Of a stretch of DNA of 50,604 bases, positions 8,671 to 17,295 are shown piece after piece. Each line of letters starts with the position of its first letter. The first letter of the stretch is position 1. Origin of the DNA: Stramenopiles sp. TOSAG23-6 (Eukaryota; Sar); assembly GCA_900128565.1 (NCBI GenBank), contig LT635923.1, positions 1 through 50,604 of the forward strand, in the 5' to 3' direction. The notes under the pieces are model-generated. The model had not been told where the DNA came from and did no database searches. It was given only the letters and a program-made list of their open reading frames with translations. A program made the position numbers and the translations under genes.

Positions 8671-11600
8671 TTATTTATTTCTTTTGTTTGGTATAAAATA
8701 TTCTGTAGTTAAATGCATCATTACTTCCCTTTTCTCTTCCTTGGATATAGTACTGGTTTCAATACCATCATATGATGCACCAAGTGGAAGCTTAGGATCA
8801 AGTGCAGGCGGCAACAATTCACTAGTATTTCTTGGACTTTCTACCTCAAAATTCCCTTTTTCGTCAATATCTCTTTCGTAAGGAAGAAGAAACGTTTTAG
8901 TATTGTATATAACATTTGAAACATTTCCAGATTTCTGATCACTAAGAATATTACTTAATTGGTCTTTGAACGTTTCTAGTTCAATGCTTGAAGTTGTCAC
9001 AAAGTCGGTAGGCCAAATATCTTTGGATTCTTTGCTTTTATATAAGTCACTTTTTAACTGAAAAGGTGCAACATTATTCTCATTATTTACAGCTTGTGAT
9101 ACATTTATCGCACTTTTGAATTGGCGTTTCAATAACATGTTCGTAATTTCAGAAACTAAATGTATATCGGCTTCGTCATTTCCATTGAGGCACAATTCTA
9201 TTAATTTTTTTCCACCGCTTACTTGCCCAGATATACTGCGCTTGATAACATCATGAAATGCTACGCAAGCGCTTCTTCCAACTTTATTTCGACGAAGTTT
9301 CATTGACCTCAAATTCCCATTGATACCTAAAGATCGCGCAAGAGCAGCTGCGCCTCCATTGCCGATATAATTGTCATCTAGATCAATTTCCTGTAAATGA
9401 TTACTTCTGTAATCTCCTAGAACTTTGGAAAATGCACGTGCACCTTTGTCGCCAATATTATTATTAGACAATCGCAAAATTTCTAATTTACCCCACTCGC
9501 TACTTAAACCTTTTGCAAGTCCGGTAGCACCCTTGTCACTGATACAATTGTTGCTTATATCCAGAATACGAAGGGTGTACGTCCCCGAAAGAGCTCTGCC
9601 AAGTCTTGAGCCTCCTATATCACCAACATTGGCATTACTGAGCTGTAGCTCTATTAACTTTGATTGCCCTGTGCGTAAACCATCCGCGAGTGCATGAGCC
9701 GCCGCATCGCCACCGTAACAGCCATCGATGAATAAATGCTGAATCGAATGACCTGATCCAGATCGAATGGCTCTACTTATTGCGCAAATTCCTTTGCACC
9801 CAAATCGACCATTACCCACAGCTAAAGAAGTCAGCGAAGGATGCTTAGTTTCTTGTATAGCTGCTGCAATTGATGTAAGTCCTGCATTCCCAATATAAGT
9901 ATTATAGAGCAACAATGTTTTTACATTACATGAACTTATTTTAGATTCCGTTTTTTTAGCTGATATGTCTCCACTGTTATCATTAGTACCTTTCCTTTCT
10001 ATAGACGATATATCCTCATTGTTATTAGCAGTTCCTTTCCGTAATATAGAAGCCAATACATTAGCATCAGATGGAGTTAAGAAGGAAGAATCAATCACCA
10101 AATGCTGAGCCACACTAAAAATATCATCTAGTTCTCTTATATTTAGTATACGCTGAGGCAACCTACAAGTGCCAACTGTCTTTGCCCTATGCAAAGCAAT
10201 CATTAGTTCAATAGGTTGCTCTAGTTCGTGCCTTTCTGCAATTTCAGGAATTTCTCCAAGTGGATCCCAATCAAGAAATTGTGGCGAACGATGCTTCCAA
10301 TAACAAATGCTTTGTTTAACAAACCTGGTTAGTTTTGAAGCTGCGCGATTCTTAGTCCTTGTAATCATGATATTTTTGTATTCTATCCATGCACTAAAGC
10401 AACGAGTCAAAAGACCTCCAACAGAACGACGGAATCTTCGCTTCACTTCCAACATTTTTTCTGTAAATATTTTCCACAGATTGAATGTCGTATGTATTTC
10501 CCTATTACGCATTCGTTTTAAGAATGCTCCGGCCTTGCTATCATTGAGCTCATCTCTGCGTTCTTCTTGCAATGTAATTACATTTTCTTTCCACTCGTCA
10601 AACATACCTTGTAATGTAGTATTTGCATATTTCCGACATATACGTTCGTATCGCCGCTGCCATTCTATCATTTCTATCCACTTTATCCAACCTAAACGCT
10701 TGATACCATCTCTAGACTGTAGTATAAGTTTTCGAGTATTTTGTAGAATATCTATTCTTTTCATACGCATTCGATCTTTGGCTTTGTTTCTTCCAAACCA
10801 TCCACGAAGAATTCGTTGAATCTCCCGACTGTACCAATGGCGGAACATTAAGTGGCGCGCATTAGACATACGAATCATACACTGTATCTGTCGAGCTTTA
10901 ATATGTTTTTTAAATAATATGCGCATCAGGTAACCTCTAATAAGTTGTTGTAGAGGAATTATACACTGGTTTTCAGCATCTATTTGTTGGCCATAAAAAT
11001 CGTACGCTAATGTGTACACTTGACCTCTTGCACGAGAATTATAGGCGTCATAGTGAAACGCCATTGTAGCAGCATACTGAGACTGTTCTTCCAAAGGTAC
11101 CGCCCAGCAACAATCTGCAAATTCCGCCCACTGCTGTGCACTGAAGTCCGTACCATACGCATGATGACATTTCATTGCCTGTTGCATACTATCAGCTGCC
11201 AAATGAAAGAAACGTCTTCTATAATACCGTTTTCCTCGATCCCACCACCTATCAGGATCACTAAGCCATGTTTTAAGAGGTTTCCGATACCCAGGAGGCT
11301 TTAAGCGATAGAAGGCACTCTCAAAGGATTCTCGAATCCCAATCCGTTCTTCGGGTCCTGCTTTGGTAATATCATCACCATATTTTGCAGATATTTTCAT
11401 TTGAAGAACTCGAGATAATTGAAGTAAAAGATCGCCTTCTGAAAGACCAGTAGGTGGATCATCTAGTATGTATGTAATGTACTCTAATGCACGTCCAAGT
11501 TCTTTCAACTGTATTAAGCATACGGCGGCTAAATAAATTGCTTCATTAATTTTGGCAAAATCTTCAAAGTTTTCTATAATTTTCCCAAGAAGTTTCGCTG

Positions 11601-12684
11601 CATCCTTAAATGCACCCCAACGTATATATACCTCAGAAACTTCTAAAAGTACTTCTGGATTTGTAAAATTTTCTATATGTTTCATGGCAGAAGTATATGC
11701 AACAAAAGCTTGTTGAATTAAGGATCTTTTTCTATTTTCTATTGTGTCTGCGTCTTTCCACAAGCGCATGCAGCATGATCCAAGTTTGCGACTTGAGTTG
11801 GCATTGCTTTGGCCGAATTCATGTGCTAGTGTCAAATGTTTTATACAGCTCTCAGTAGATTCTACTGTACCAAGCTTAGCTTCTACCATTCCAAGTCGCC
11901 TTGCCGTACTTCCATAGGATGCTTGCATTTTTGGAAATATATTATTTCGAAGCTCTACTTTTTCGGAAACAGGAACTTCGGGGTCATCGAACTGGGCACG
12001 AAATATATCAAGTTTTTTTCCCTGTCTTTCTAACTGTTCTTTTAATTTATGCCGGAGTGCTTCCTGTGCTCTTTTCTTAAAGAATGACACTGGTTCTAGT
12101 TTAAAGTTAGGAGGTGGTGGTGCATTATCTGATTCATCGATGACTTTTACTTGTTCCGTTCCACTGTTTCGGAAGTCTGAGAATACAAAACGTCTCTTTG
12201 GAGCTGAAACTGAAACTTTTGCTGCTTGGGAGAGTGTGTCTTCAACTTCAGAGTGACTCGATTCTTCTGCTTTTGCCTCTGAACGAAATCGCTCTTCCTC
12301 GCGTTTGATGAATTCTATATCTTCATCCAACTCTATGTCTGAGTCTGACTTCCTTTCATTTCCAACACTAAGTCTATTACTTTTGTTAAGGTCGTCATTT
12401 TTGTTACTTAGCTCAGACAAATTGCCTCTATTTTTCTTCTTTACTTTTTTTGATTTTGCAGATACCGACCTTCTCTTTCGACTCCTTGATTTACTCCTTG
12501 ATTTACTCCTTGATTTACTTCTCGATCGATTCCGGGTTTTCTTCCTTGATTTCCTTTTTTTCATTGACTCTTTTCTTGCTTTTGTTTGCTTCCTTTTAAC
12601 GCTGTTTATCACTACTGTCGAATCCTTCTCATTTGTCGCGGTTATTTTACCCCGACCTGACTTGTCTGTAGGTGATATCTCCAT
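8671..12684 (-). CDS. Large TPR/IQ/Sfi1-like/leucine-rich-repeat protein
   Basis: 1337 residues from the ATG at 12684 (an upstream in-frame TTG is not needed), with no intron in 4 kb. Order of regions: a basic Arg/Ser repeat segment (~40-90, with four KSRS units); an acidic, Glu-rich linker; helical TPR-like repeats (~260-560); IQ motifs (~575-640, LQQLIRGYLMRILFKK and IQRILRGWFGRNKAKDR); and four Trp-centred Sfi1-like repeats (~690-800, MFDEWKEN, FNLWKIF, CFSAWIEY, ICYWKHR). Last comes a ribonuclease-inhibitor-type LRR array (~920-1160, for example LRILDISNNCISDKGATGLA). IQ and Sfi1 repeats bind calmodulin or centrin, which suggests a centrosomal, basal-body or flagellar scaffold. That role is inference. 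The gene is head to head with an EF-hand gene. Confidence 0.8.
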   Translation of the reverse strand: MEISPTDKSGRGKITATNEKDSTVVINSVKRKQTKARKESMKKRKSRKKTRNRSRSKSRSKSRSKSRSRKRRSVSAKSKKVKKKNRGNLSELSNKNDDLNKSNRLSVGNERKSDSDIELDEDIEFIKREEERFRSEAKAEESSHSEVEDTLSQAAKVSVSAPKRRFVFSDFRNSGTEQVKVIDESDNAPPPPNFKLEPVSFFKKRAQEALRHKLKEQLERQGKKLDIFRAQFDDPEVPVSEKVELRNNIFPKMQASYGSTARRLGMVEAKLGTVESTESCIKHLTLAHEFGQSNANSSRKLGSCCMRLWKDADTIENRKRSLIQQAFVAYTSAMKHIENFTNPEVLLEVSEVYIRWGAFKDAAKLLGKIIENFEDFAKINEAIYLAAVCLIQLKELGRALEYITYILDDPPTGLSEGDLLLQLSRVLQMKISAKYGDDITKAGPEERIGIRESFESAFYRLKPPGYRKPLKTWLSDPDRWWDRGKRYYRRRFFHLAADSMQQAMKCHHAYGTDFSAQQWAEFADCCWAVPLEEQSQYAATMAFHYDAYNSRARGQVYTLAYDFYGQQIDAENQCIIPLQQLIRGYLMRILFKKHIKARQIQCMIRMSNARHLMFRHWYSREIQRILRGWFGRNKAKDRMRMKRIDILQNTRKLILQSRDGIKRLGWIKWIEMIEWQRRYERICRKYANTTLQGMFDEWKENVITLQEERRDELNDSKAGAFLKRMRNREIHTTFNLWKIFTEKMLEVKRRFRRSVGGLLTRCFSAWIEYKNIMITRTKNRAASKLTRFVKQSICYWKHRSPQFLDWDPLGEIPEIAERHELEQPIELMIALHRAKTVGTCRLPQRILNIRELDDIFSVAQHLVIDSSFLTPSDANVLASILRKGTANNNEDISSIERKGTNDNSGDISAKKTESKISSCNVKTLLLYNTYIGNAGLTSIAAAIQETKHPSLTSLAVGNGRFGCKGICAISRAIRSGSGHSIQHLFIDGCYGGDAAAHALADGLRTGQSKLIELQLSNANVGDIGGSRLGRALSGTYTLRILDISNNCISDKGATGLAKGLSSEWGKLEILRLSNNNIGDKGARAFSKVLGDYRSNHLQEIDLDDNYIGNGGAAALARSLGINGNLRSMKLRRNKVGRSACVAFHDVIKRSISGQVSGGKKLIELCLNGNDEADIHLVSEITNMLLKRQFKSAINVSQAVNNENNVAPFQLKSDLYKSKESKDIWPTDFVTTSSIELETFKDQLSNILSDQKSGNVSNVIYNTKTFLLPYERDIDEKGNFEVESPRNTSELLPPALDPKLPLGASYDGIETSTISKEEKREVMMHLTTEYFIPNKRNK

Positions 12685-13004
12685 ATCCACGTTCAAAATT
12701 GCTTACTATAGAAACATTATAAGTGAGTCATTATTTCAATAGATATCGCATACTCATGTAGTAATATTTTGGGTAATTACCAGTAGTCTATTTAATTGCC
12801 AATCAATGAAGTGATCTTAGAAGTGATCTTAGATTCTGACCGCAAAAAAAAACAGTTACAGAAACACAGAAGAAACGCTCGAAAAAAACGTCTATCACCA
12901 AGATACGGACTATACGTACTATAGTAGTTATACGGATAGTATTTGTATTAATAGGAGTGGTAGCTTTTATTTATTGGACAGAGATATTATTGAAATCTGC
13001 GAGC
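12685..13004. promoter_or_regulatory. Divergent intergenic region, LRR/IQ gene and EF-hand gene
   Basis: 320 bp between two divergent ATGs, consistent with a shared promoter. It holds a 17-nt direct repeat (AAGTGATCTTAGA-type, near 12811-12840) and a TATACGTACTATAG stretch near 12911. No RNA gene was seen. Confidence 0.35.
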
Positions 13005-13463
13005 ATGGAACTTACTGAAATAATTGAAGCTACGTGGGATTGTATCGCAGTTAAAGGTAGTAGAACAGTTGAAGCCGAGGACATTTGTAAAGGATTACGT
13101 GCTCTTTGTAAATTTGGAGGTTTTACAACTGAAAAGGATTTACAGGAAATTAAGAATCAACAGAAGTTTTCAAAATCGGACTTTATATCAATTATGAATA
13201 AGAGAATATCTTGTGCTCCACCGAACTTTTCCGAGTTTTTAGCAAGGCAAAATAATCCACTGAACAAGATAGATCCAGATGGGACCAATAAACTGACTGG
13301 GAAGCAACTTCAAGAAATACTTTGTTCCATGGGAAATAATTTGTCCCCCAGAGAAGTAAGTAACTTCTACAAATATATAGGATTTCAAGATCCAGGGGGG
13401 AATTTTGTTGATAAGGATAGACTATTTAAATCTGTAAAGCAATATCTCGTAAAATCTCTATAA
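13005..13463 (+). CDS. EF-hand protein, calmodulin/centrin/light-chain-like
   Basis: 152 residues from the ATG at 13005; the frame is open upstream but only from a GTG. The layout is that of a four-helix-pair EF-hand protein. N-terminal helices (TEIIEATWDCIAVKG, VEAEDICKGLRALCKFGG) precede a C-terminal half with IDPDGTNKLTGKQLQEIL and then SPREVSNFYKYIGF. The third loop (DPDGTNKLTGKQL) keeps several Ca2+-ligand positions. The others look degenerate, as in myosin light chains. It could be a calmodulin-like light chain for the adjacent IQ protein. That is supported only by gene neighbourhood. Confidence 0.65.
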   Translation: MELTEIIEATWDCIAVKGSRTVEAEDICKGLRALCKFGGFTTEKDLQEIKNQQKFSKSDFISIMNKRISCAPPNFSEFLARQNNPLNKIDPDGTNKLTGKQLQEILCSMGNNLSPREVSNFYKYIGFQDPGGNFVDKDRLFKSVKQYLVKSL

Positions 13464-13560
13464 ATGTGTACAATATAAGTGTATTTGTTTTTAGTTGATA
13501 TCATACTTGATTTATTTGTTTAAAACTATGATATGCTGCTAAAATTGACATCCTCTAATA

Positions 13561-14931
13561 CTATCCGTCTTCGTCATCACATCTAATACCATTATCGTCA
13601 TCACTATTATTAGCATCATCATCACTTGCACTAGCATTATCATCACTTGTATTTTCATCACTTGCACTAGCATTATCATCACTTGTATTTTCATCACTTA
13701 TATTAGCATTTTCATCACTTGTATTAGCGTCATCATCACTTGTATTAGCATCATCACTATTATTAGAATCATTGTCACTTGTATTAGCATCATCACTATT
13801 ACTACCATCATCATCACTTGCGCTAGCATCATCATCACTTGCGCTAGCATCATCATCACTTGCGCTAGCATCATTATCACTTGCACTGTCACTACTACTA
13901 CCACTATTGCTATCTGTATTTATTTTCATATCACCAATAATTTCATTTTCACTATCGCTACTTGAGCTATTATTATTACCACTTGCGCTAGCTTCATCAT
14001 TATCACTTGCACTGTCAATACTACTACCACTATTGCTATCAGCATTTATTTTCATATCACCAATAATTTCATTTTCACTATTTTCACTATCACTATTGCC
14101 ACTACTAGAAACACTTCCAGATTTGTCACATCCAACCGAATTCAAAACATTTTGGGTACTTTTTTTTGGAAAATGTCTACGAACAAGGTTTTTTCTCTTC
14201 TCTTCTAGCGCGGAGTATACTGAGCAATCATGTGCTTTTGAAGCTTCACCAAGGAGGCGTTGAATACGAAGCAATTTACCAAATGCATCTGGTGCTTTAC
14301 TTGAGTTATTAGGATTAGAGGTATTAGGGTTAGGGGTATAATCTACTGCTGTACTTGAGTTTGAGAGGGATGATTTCGATATATTATCTAGTACTACCAA
14401 AGGAGATTCCTTTATTCGCTTTTTTGAACTATCACCAGAGTTCTCACAACGTGTACTTCTTGTCAATTCAGAATTAGGGTTAGGGTTACTTCTTGTCAAT
14501 TCGGAATTTCGACGTTTCAACCTTCGCCGCCGAGGATTTTTTTGAAGTGTTTTGGAAACGGATGTGTTGAGTCCATTTTCAGTGCGTATGTGTCGTAGGC
14601 TGTGTACATTATGATGAATGCGTTGAAGCACGAACTCGTTTTTCGTCGAGTCAAAGACGAGAATGCAGTCACCAGTAGTTGGAGAATTCATCTGACCAGT
14701 CGTTTTCACTTCATCATGCCTTCCTTTTAAAACATTTTTTCCCCATTCTACATCAGTCTGTTTTTGCCGAAGTCTAATTGATGTTGGCTCTTCAGTGGAT
14801 ACACTCTCCGGTTTACATTGGTAACGGAAAGTAAAATATTTGGTTGCATCAGTACTAGTAGTCTTATCCAAAGCACTCCTGCTATCTCCATGAAAGAACG
14901 AATCACCAATCCGAACGCGATACTTTGTCAT
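13561..14931 (-). CDS. EAF-family Pol II elongation factor with acidic Ser/Asp tail
   Basis: 456 residues from the ATG at 14931 (an upstream GTG-started frame exists). EAF proteins bind ELL and stimulate RNA polymerase II elongation in the nucleus. The N-terminal ~125 residues match the EAF domain: YRVRIGDSFFHG, TKYFTFRYQCKPESV and TGDCILVFDSTKNEFVLQRI, corresponding to the family's conserved TGEC-x-LEKL strand. A basic segment (RRRRLKRRN) and TTAGGG-encoded NPNPN stretches follow. The last ~160 residues are an Asp/Ser/Asn repeat built from GATGATGATGCTAGC-type units (SDDDASA). EAF proteins normally carry a Ser/Asp-rich activation region, but this one is unusually repetitive. Confidence 0.8.
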   Translation of the reverse strand: MTKYRVRIGDSFFHGDSRSALDKTTSTDATKYFTFRYQCKPESVSTEEPTSIRLRQKQTDVEWGKNVLKGRHDEVKTTGQMNSPTTGDCILVFDSTKNEFVLQRIHHNVHSLRHIRTENGLNTSVSKTLQKNPRRRRLKRRNSELTRSNPNPNSELTRSTRCENSGDSSKKRIKESPLVVLDNISKSSLSNSSTAVDYTPNPNTSNPNNSSKAPDAFGKLLRIQRLLGEASKAHDCSVYSALEEKRKNLVRRHFPKKSTQNVLNSVGCDKSGSVSSSGNSDSENSENEIIGDMKINADSNSGSSIDSASDNDEASASGNNNSSSSDSENEIIGDMKINTDSNSGSSSDSASDNDASASDDDASASDDDASASDDDGSNSDDANTSDNDSNNSDDANTSDDDANTSDENANISDENTSDDNASASDENTSDDNASASDDDANNSDDDNGIRCDDEDG

Positions 14932-15317
14932 TACACGCACGTGCCAAAGTTATTACACCAAATACATGCTTGACTTTTATGGAATGTATTAGGCTTGTAT
15001 GTCTACCTATACTCGAAAAGTGAGTTTACCACACACAGATATTAAATAGTACAACTATACAAGTAGAAGTCTTGACGACGTCACGACGAGGTATCTCAGA
15101 AAATTTGACGCGTGTTATCCTAACCCTAAACCCTAACCCTACCTACAATGTCATTGATTGGCCCGAAAAAATCGTCGTATTAGGGTTAGGGTTACGTAGG
15201 CTTCTTCGCTTCTTCTCACCACCACCACCACCACCGGGACAACAATATTCCTTACTTCAACTTTCATCAATTATATTATATGTAATGAGATAAATAGTTA
15301 CAAAGAGTCTTTTTACA
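14932..15317. promoter_or_regulatory. Divergent intergenic region EAF/DNAJB12 with inverted TTAGGG tracts
   Basis: 386 bp. It contains a CCCTAA tract at 15119-15143 and a TTAGGG tract at 15179-15194 in opposite orientation, able to pair as a hairpin with a loop of about 35 nt. A (CCA)n run lies near 15218. No ORF of note. Confidence 0.45.
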
Positions 15318-16424
15318 ATGAGTGATTTTGATCGCGATCAATCTTCAAAATGTCGCCTCATAGGTCAATCGGCTTTAAATTCTGGAAACTTTGACAAAGC
15401 AATAAAGTTCTTTGAAAAGTCTGAACGTCTGTGTCCTTTGCCAGGAACTCAAGAACTTCTCACTAAAGCCCGTAAACGTGAGCCTCCACAGAGTAGTGCG
15501 TCATCGGGAGCATCTACTGCACAGCAGCGGTCAACAAAGAAGTCTAGTAGTGGTCCACAACGTAGTAAAACTCATGGATCCTACAGACCTGAACAAGAAA
15601 CTATAGCAAAAGAAATCAACTCTCATACTGATTATTATAAAATCTTGGGTGTCCCAAGAAATGCCGCAGATAATGTTATAAAGAAAGCATACCGAAAACT
15701 TTCCATGAAAGTGCACCCCGACAAGAACAAAGCACCTTCCGCAGAGCTAGCTTTCAAGAATGTTTCAGCTGCTTATGCAACACTTATAGATCCAGAAAAA
15801 CGAAAAAAATATGACAGATATGGGACTGACAATCCTGTTCGATCATATCGTCGTGGAGGTGGTGGAAGTCAAGAGTACATGGATCCTGAAGATATATTTA
15901 ATATGTTTTTTAATGGTGGGGGGCCTAGATTTGTTCACAGACAACGTGGACAGAGAAGAAACCCTCACCATAATAATGTTCAAGGACTCGGTTTAGGTCA
16001 ACTTATTCATTTTCTTCCTTTATTAATGTTATTCGTCATGTCGTGGTTTTCTCTCCCTTTTGATCAACCTCAGCAATCATATTCTTTTATCCAACAAAAT
16101 GATTATGTGTATCCATATCGTACGAAACGGGGTATCCATTTCTACGTGTCTGATAGAACAAAAAATAAAATGGAAAGTTCGCATTATGCGAGAAAAATTT
16201 CGAATTTGGTAGAACAGGATTATTTAAGAGATCTTCAAGGAAAATGCTATAGTCAGAAACAAGAGAAACGGCAAATGATAATGAGAGCACAACGAATGCG
16301 ATCTGTAAAGAAGAGAGAAACTTTGTTAAAAAAAGCTAGATCTCTATCTCTTAGTCATTGTTCGACTCTTAACAAACTTTTTGGGAAAAAAGAACAACAC
16401 TGGGATTATATCTCAGGGGGTTGA
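15318..16424 (+). CDS. DNAJB12/B14-like ER membrane J-protein
   Basis: 368 residues, the usual size for DNAJB12/14. These tail-anchored ER chaperones recruit cytosolic Hsp70 for ER-associated degradation of membrane proteins. The N-terminal helical pair typical of the family is at ~8-48 ([20 protein letters not shown]). The J domain (~102-167) has DYYKILGV, the catalytic HPD in [10 protein letters not shown], and KKYDRYG. A Gly-rich segment follows, then one membrane span (~222-245, [16 protein letters not shown]), and a C-terminal DUF1977-type lumenal region with [16 protein letters not shown] and [15 protein letters not shown]. Intronless. Confidence 0.9.
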   Translation: MSDFDRDQSSKCRLIGQSALNSGNFDKAIKFFEKSERLCPLPGTQELLTKARKREPPQSSASSGASTAQQRSTKKSSSGPQRSKTHGSYRPEQETIAKEINSHTDYYKILGVPRNAADNVIKKAYRKLSMKVHPDKNKAPSAELAFKNVSAAYATLIDPEKRKKYDRYGTDNPVRSYRRGGGGSQEYMDPEDIFNMFFNGGGPRFVHRQRGQRRNPHHNNVQGLGLGQLIHFLPLLMLFVMSWFSLPFDQPQQSYSFIQQNDYVYPYRTKRGIHFYVSDRTKNKMESSHYARKISNLVEQDYLRDLQGKCYSQKQEKRQMIMRAQRMRSVKKRETLLKKARSLSLSHCSTLNKLFGKKEQHWDYISGG

Positions 16425-16580
16425 ATGTGTCTAGTGGTGAGGCGATCCGTATGTAGGAGTAGTACATATGCCTTTACTATTGTAGATGTTTTTTAAATTA
16501 CAATAAATTTCAATATGTAGTAACAGTTTTATTATATCCATTACTCTTGCTTGTTTGAGGGTGTTTGTTTTAATATTAGA

Positions 16581-16835
16581 TTACTCACTTTGTCGACGAA
16601 ATATAATTTTTTTAGTTGACTGACCAAAGTATTTACAGTTTCCGCTGCTATCCTTATTGAAAATAGCTGATGTACCAATAACTGGCTCATATTTTCCTAC
16701 TAACCACTGGCCACTCACCTGAACACGAGGTGCTTCAGTGTCAAGATCGAGAAACTCATACGGGCCTGAAATTAAACTTTTATCTACTGAACTATCAAAT
16801 TCTACGATTAAATAAGCTTCATCTTGAGAAGCCAT
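16581..16835 (-). CDS. GTF3C6: TFIIIC subunit 6 (tau55-like N-terminal domain)
   Basis: 84 residues from the ATG at 16835. An in-frame GTG eight codons upstream is not a likely start. RNA polymerase III factor TFIIIC binds the A and B boxes of tRNA genes, and this small subunit forms a beta-barrel. The pattern LIVEFDSSVD, then FLDLDTEAPRVQVSGQWLVG and KYEPVIGTSAIFNKD, corresponds to the conserved GTF3C6/tau55 core (an IQV-x-G/D-x5-GxYExxxGTxxxF pattern). It is short because it contains only this domain. A 5' exon upstream cannot be excluded. Confidence 0.72.
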   Translation of the reverse strand: MASQDEAYLIVEFDSSVDKSLISGPYEFLDLDTEAPRVQVSGQWLVGKYEPVIGTSAIFNKDSSGNCKYFGQSTKKIIFRRQSE

Positions 16836-17295
16836 TCCAAAGAAAAGCTTATAATGCACCTATCGAAGACAAATAAATAAGGACTTTAAATGATAGAGAC
16901 AATGCCTTTGGAATTTTATAATTATTAGAGATTTTAATTCTCTCAAGATTTCTCTCTCTACAGTTCCTTCTTCTTTTTTTTGACCACGGGTCTCAAAAAA
17001 AGGCGCCGTCGGCCGTCAGTATTTTTCGTGTTTTTTCCTCATCTAGAATGAGTTCGACTTCCTCGTTTCACGAAACAATTCAAACAATTCCATCAAGAGA
17101 ATTCACTCAGCCATTTTTCATTCACTCAGCCACAAACCTGCAAAAAACCGAAAATCCTTATTTATATACATCAAACGACACTATATATACAATAATTTTT
17201 CAGCCAATTTAATTTTTAATTTTTTTAATTTTATTTAATTTCAAATGTCATTATCAGCATACGCAGCATGAAAAGGATCCGCAGTATCCATGCTA
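16836..17295. other. Intergenic region between GTF3C6 and secreted-protein gene
   Basis: 460 bp. It holds a GC-rich patch (GGCGCCGTCGGCCGTC near 17001-17017) unlike the AT-rich surroundings, a 13-nt direct repeat ATTCACTCAGCCA at 17101 and 17120, and poly-T/A tracts. No supported gene; a 5' UTR or intron of GTF3C6 may lie here. Confidence 0.35.

Noticed and set aside
12305-12742. 145-residue Leu/Ser/Phe-rich ORF on the plus strand
   Set aside because: It is the antisense shadow of the Arg/Ser- and Lys-rich N-terminus of the large LRR protein. Other long antisense frames (for example 13772-14263 and 22954-23508) are likewise composition shadows.
13561-14100. CRISPR-like array in the repeat tract
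   Set aside because: The repeats are short, spacer-free in-frame codon repeats (Asp/Ser/Ala) in the tail of an EAF protein in a eukaryote.
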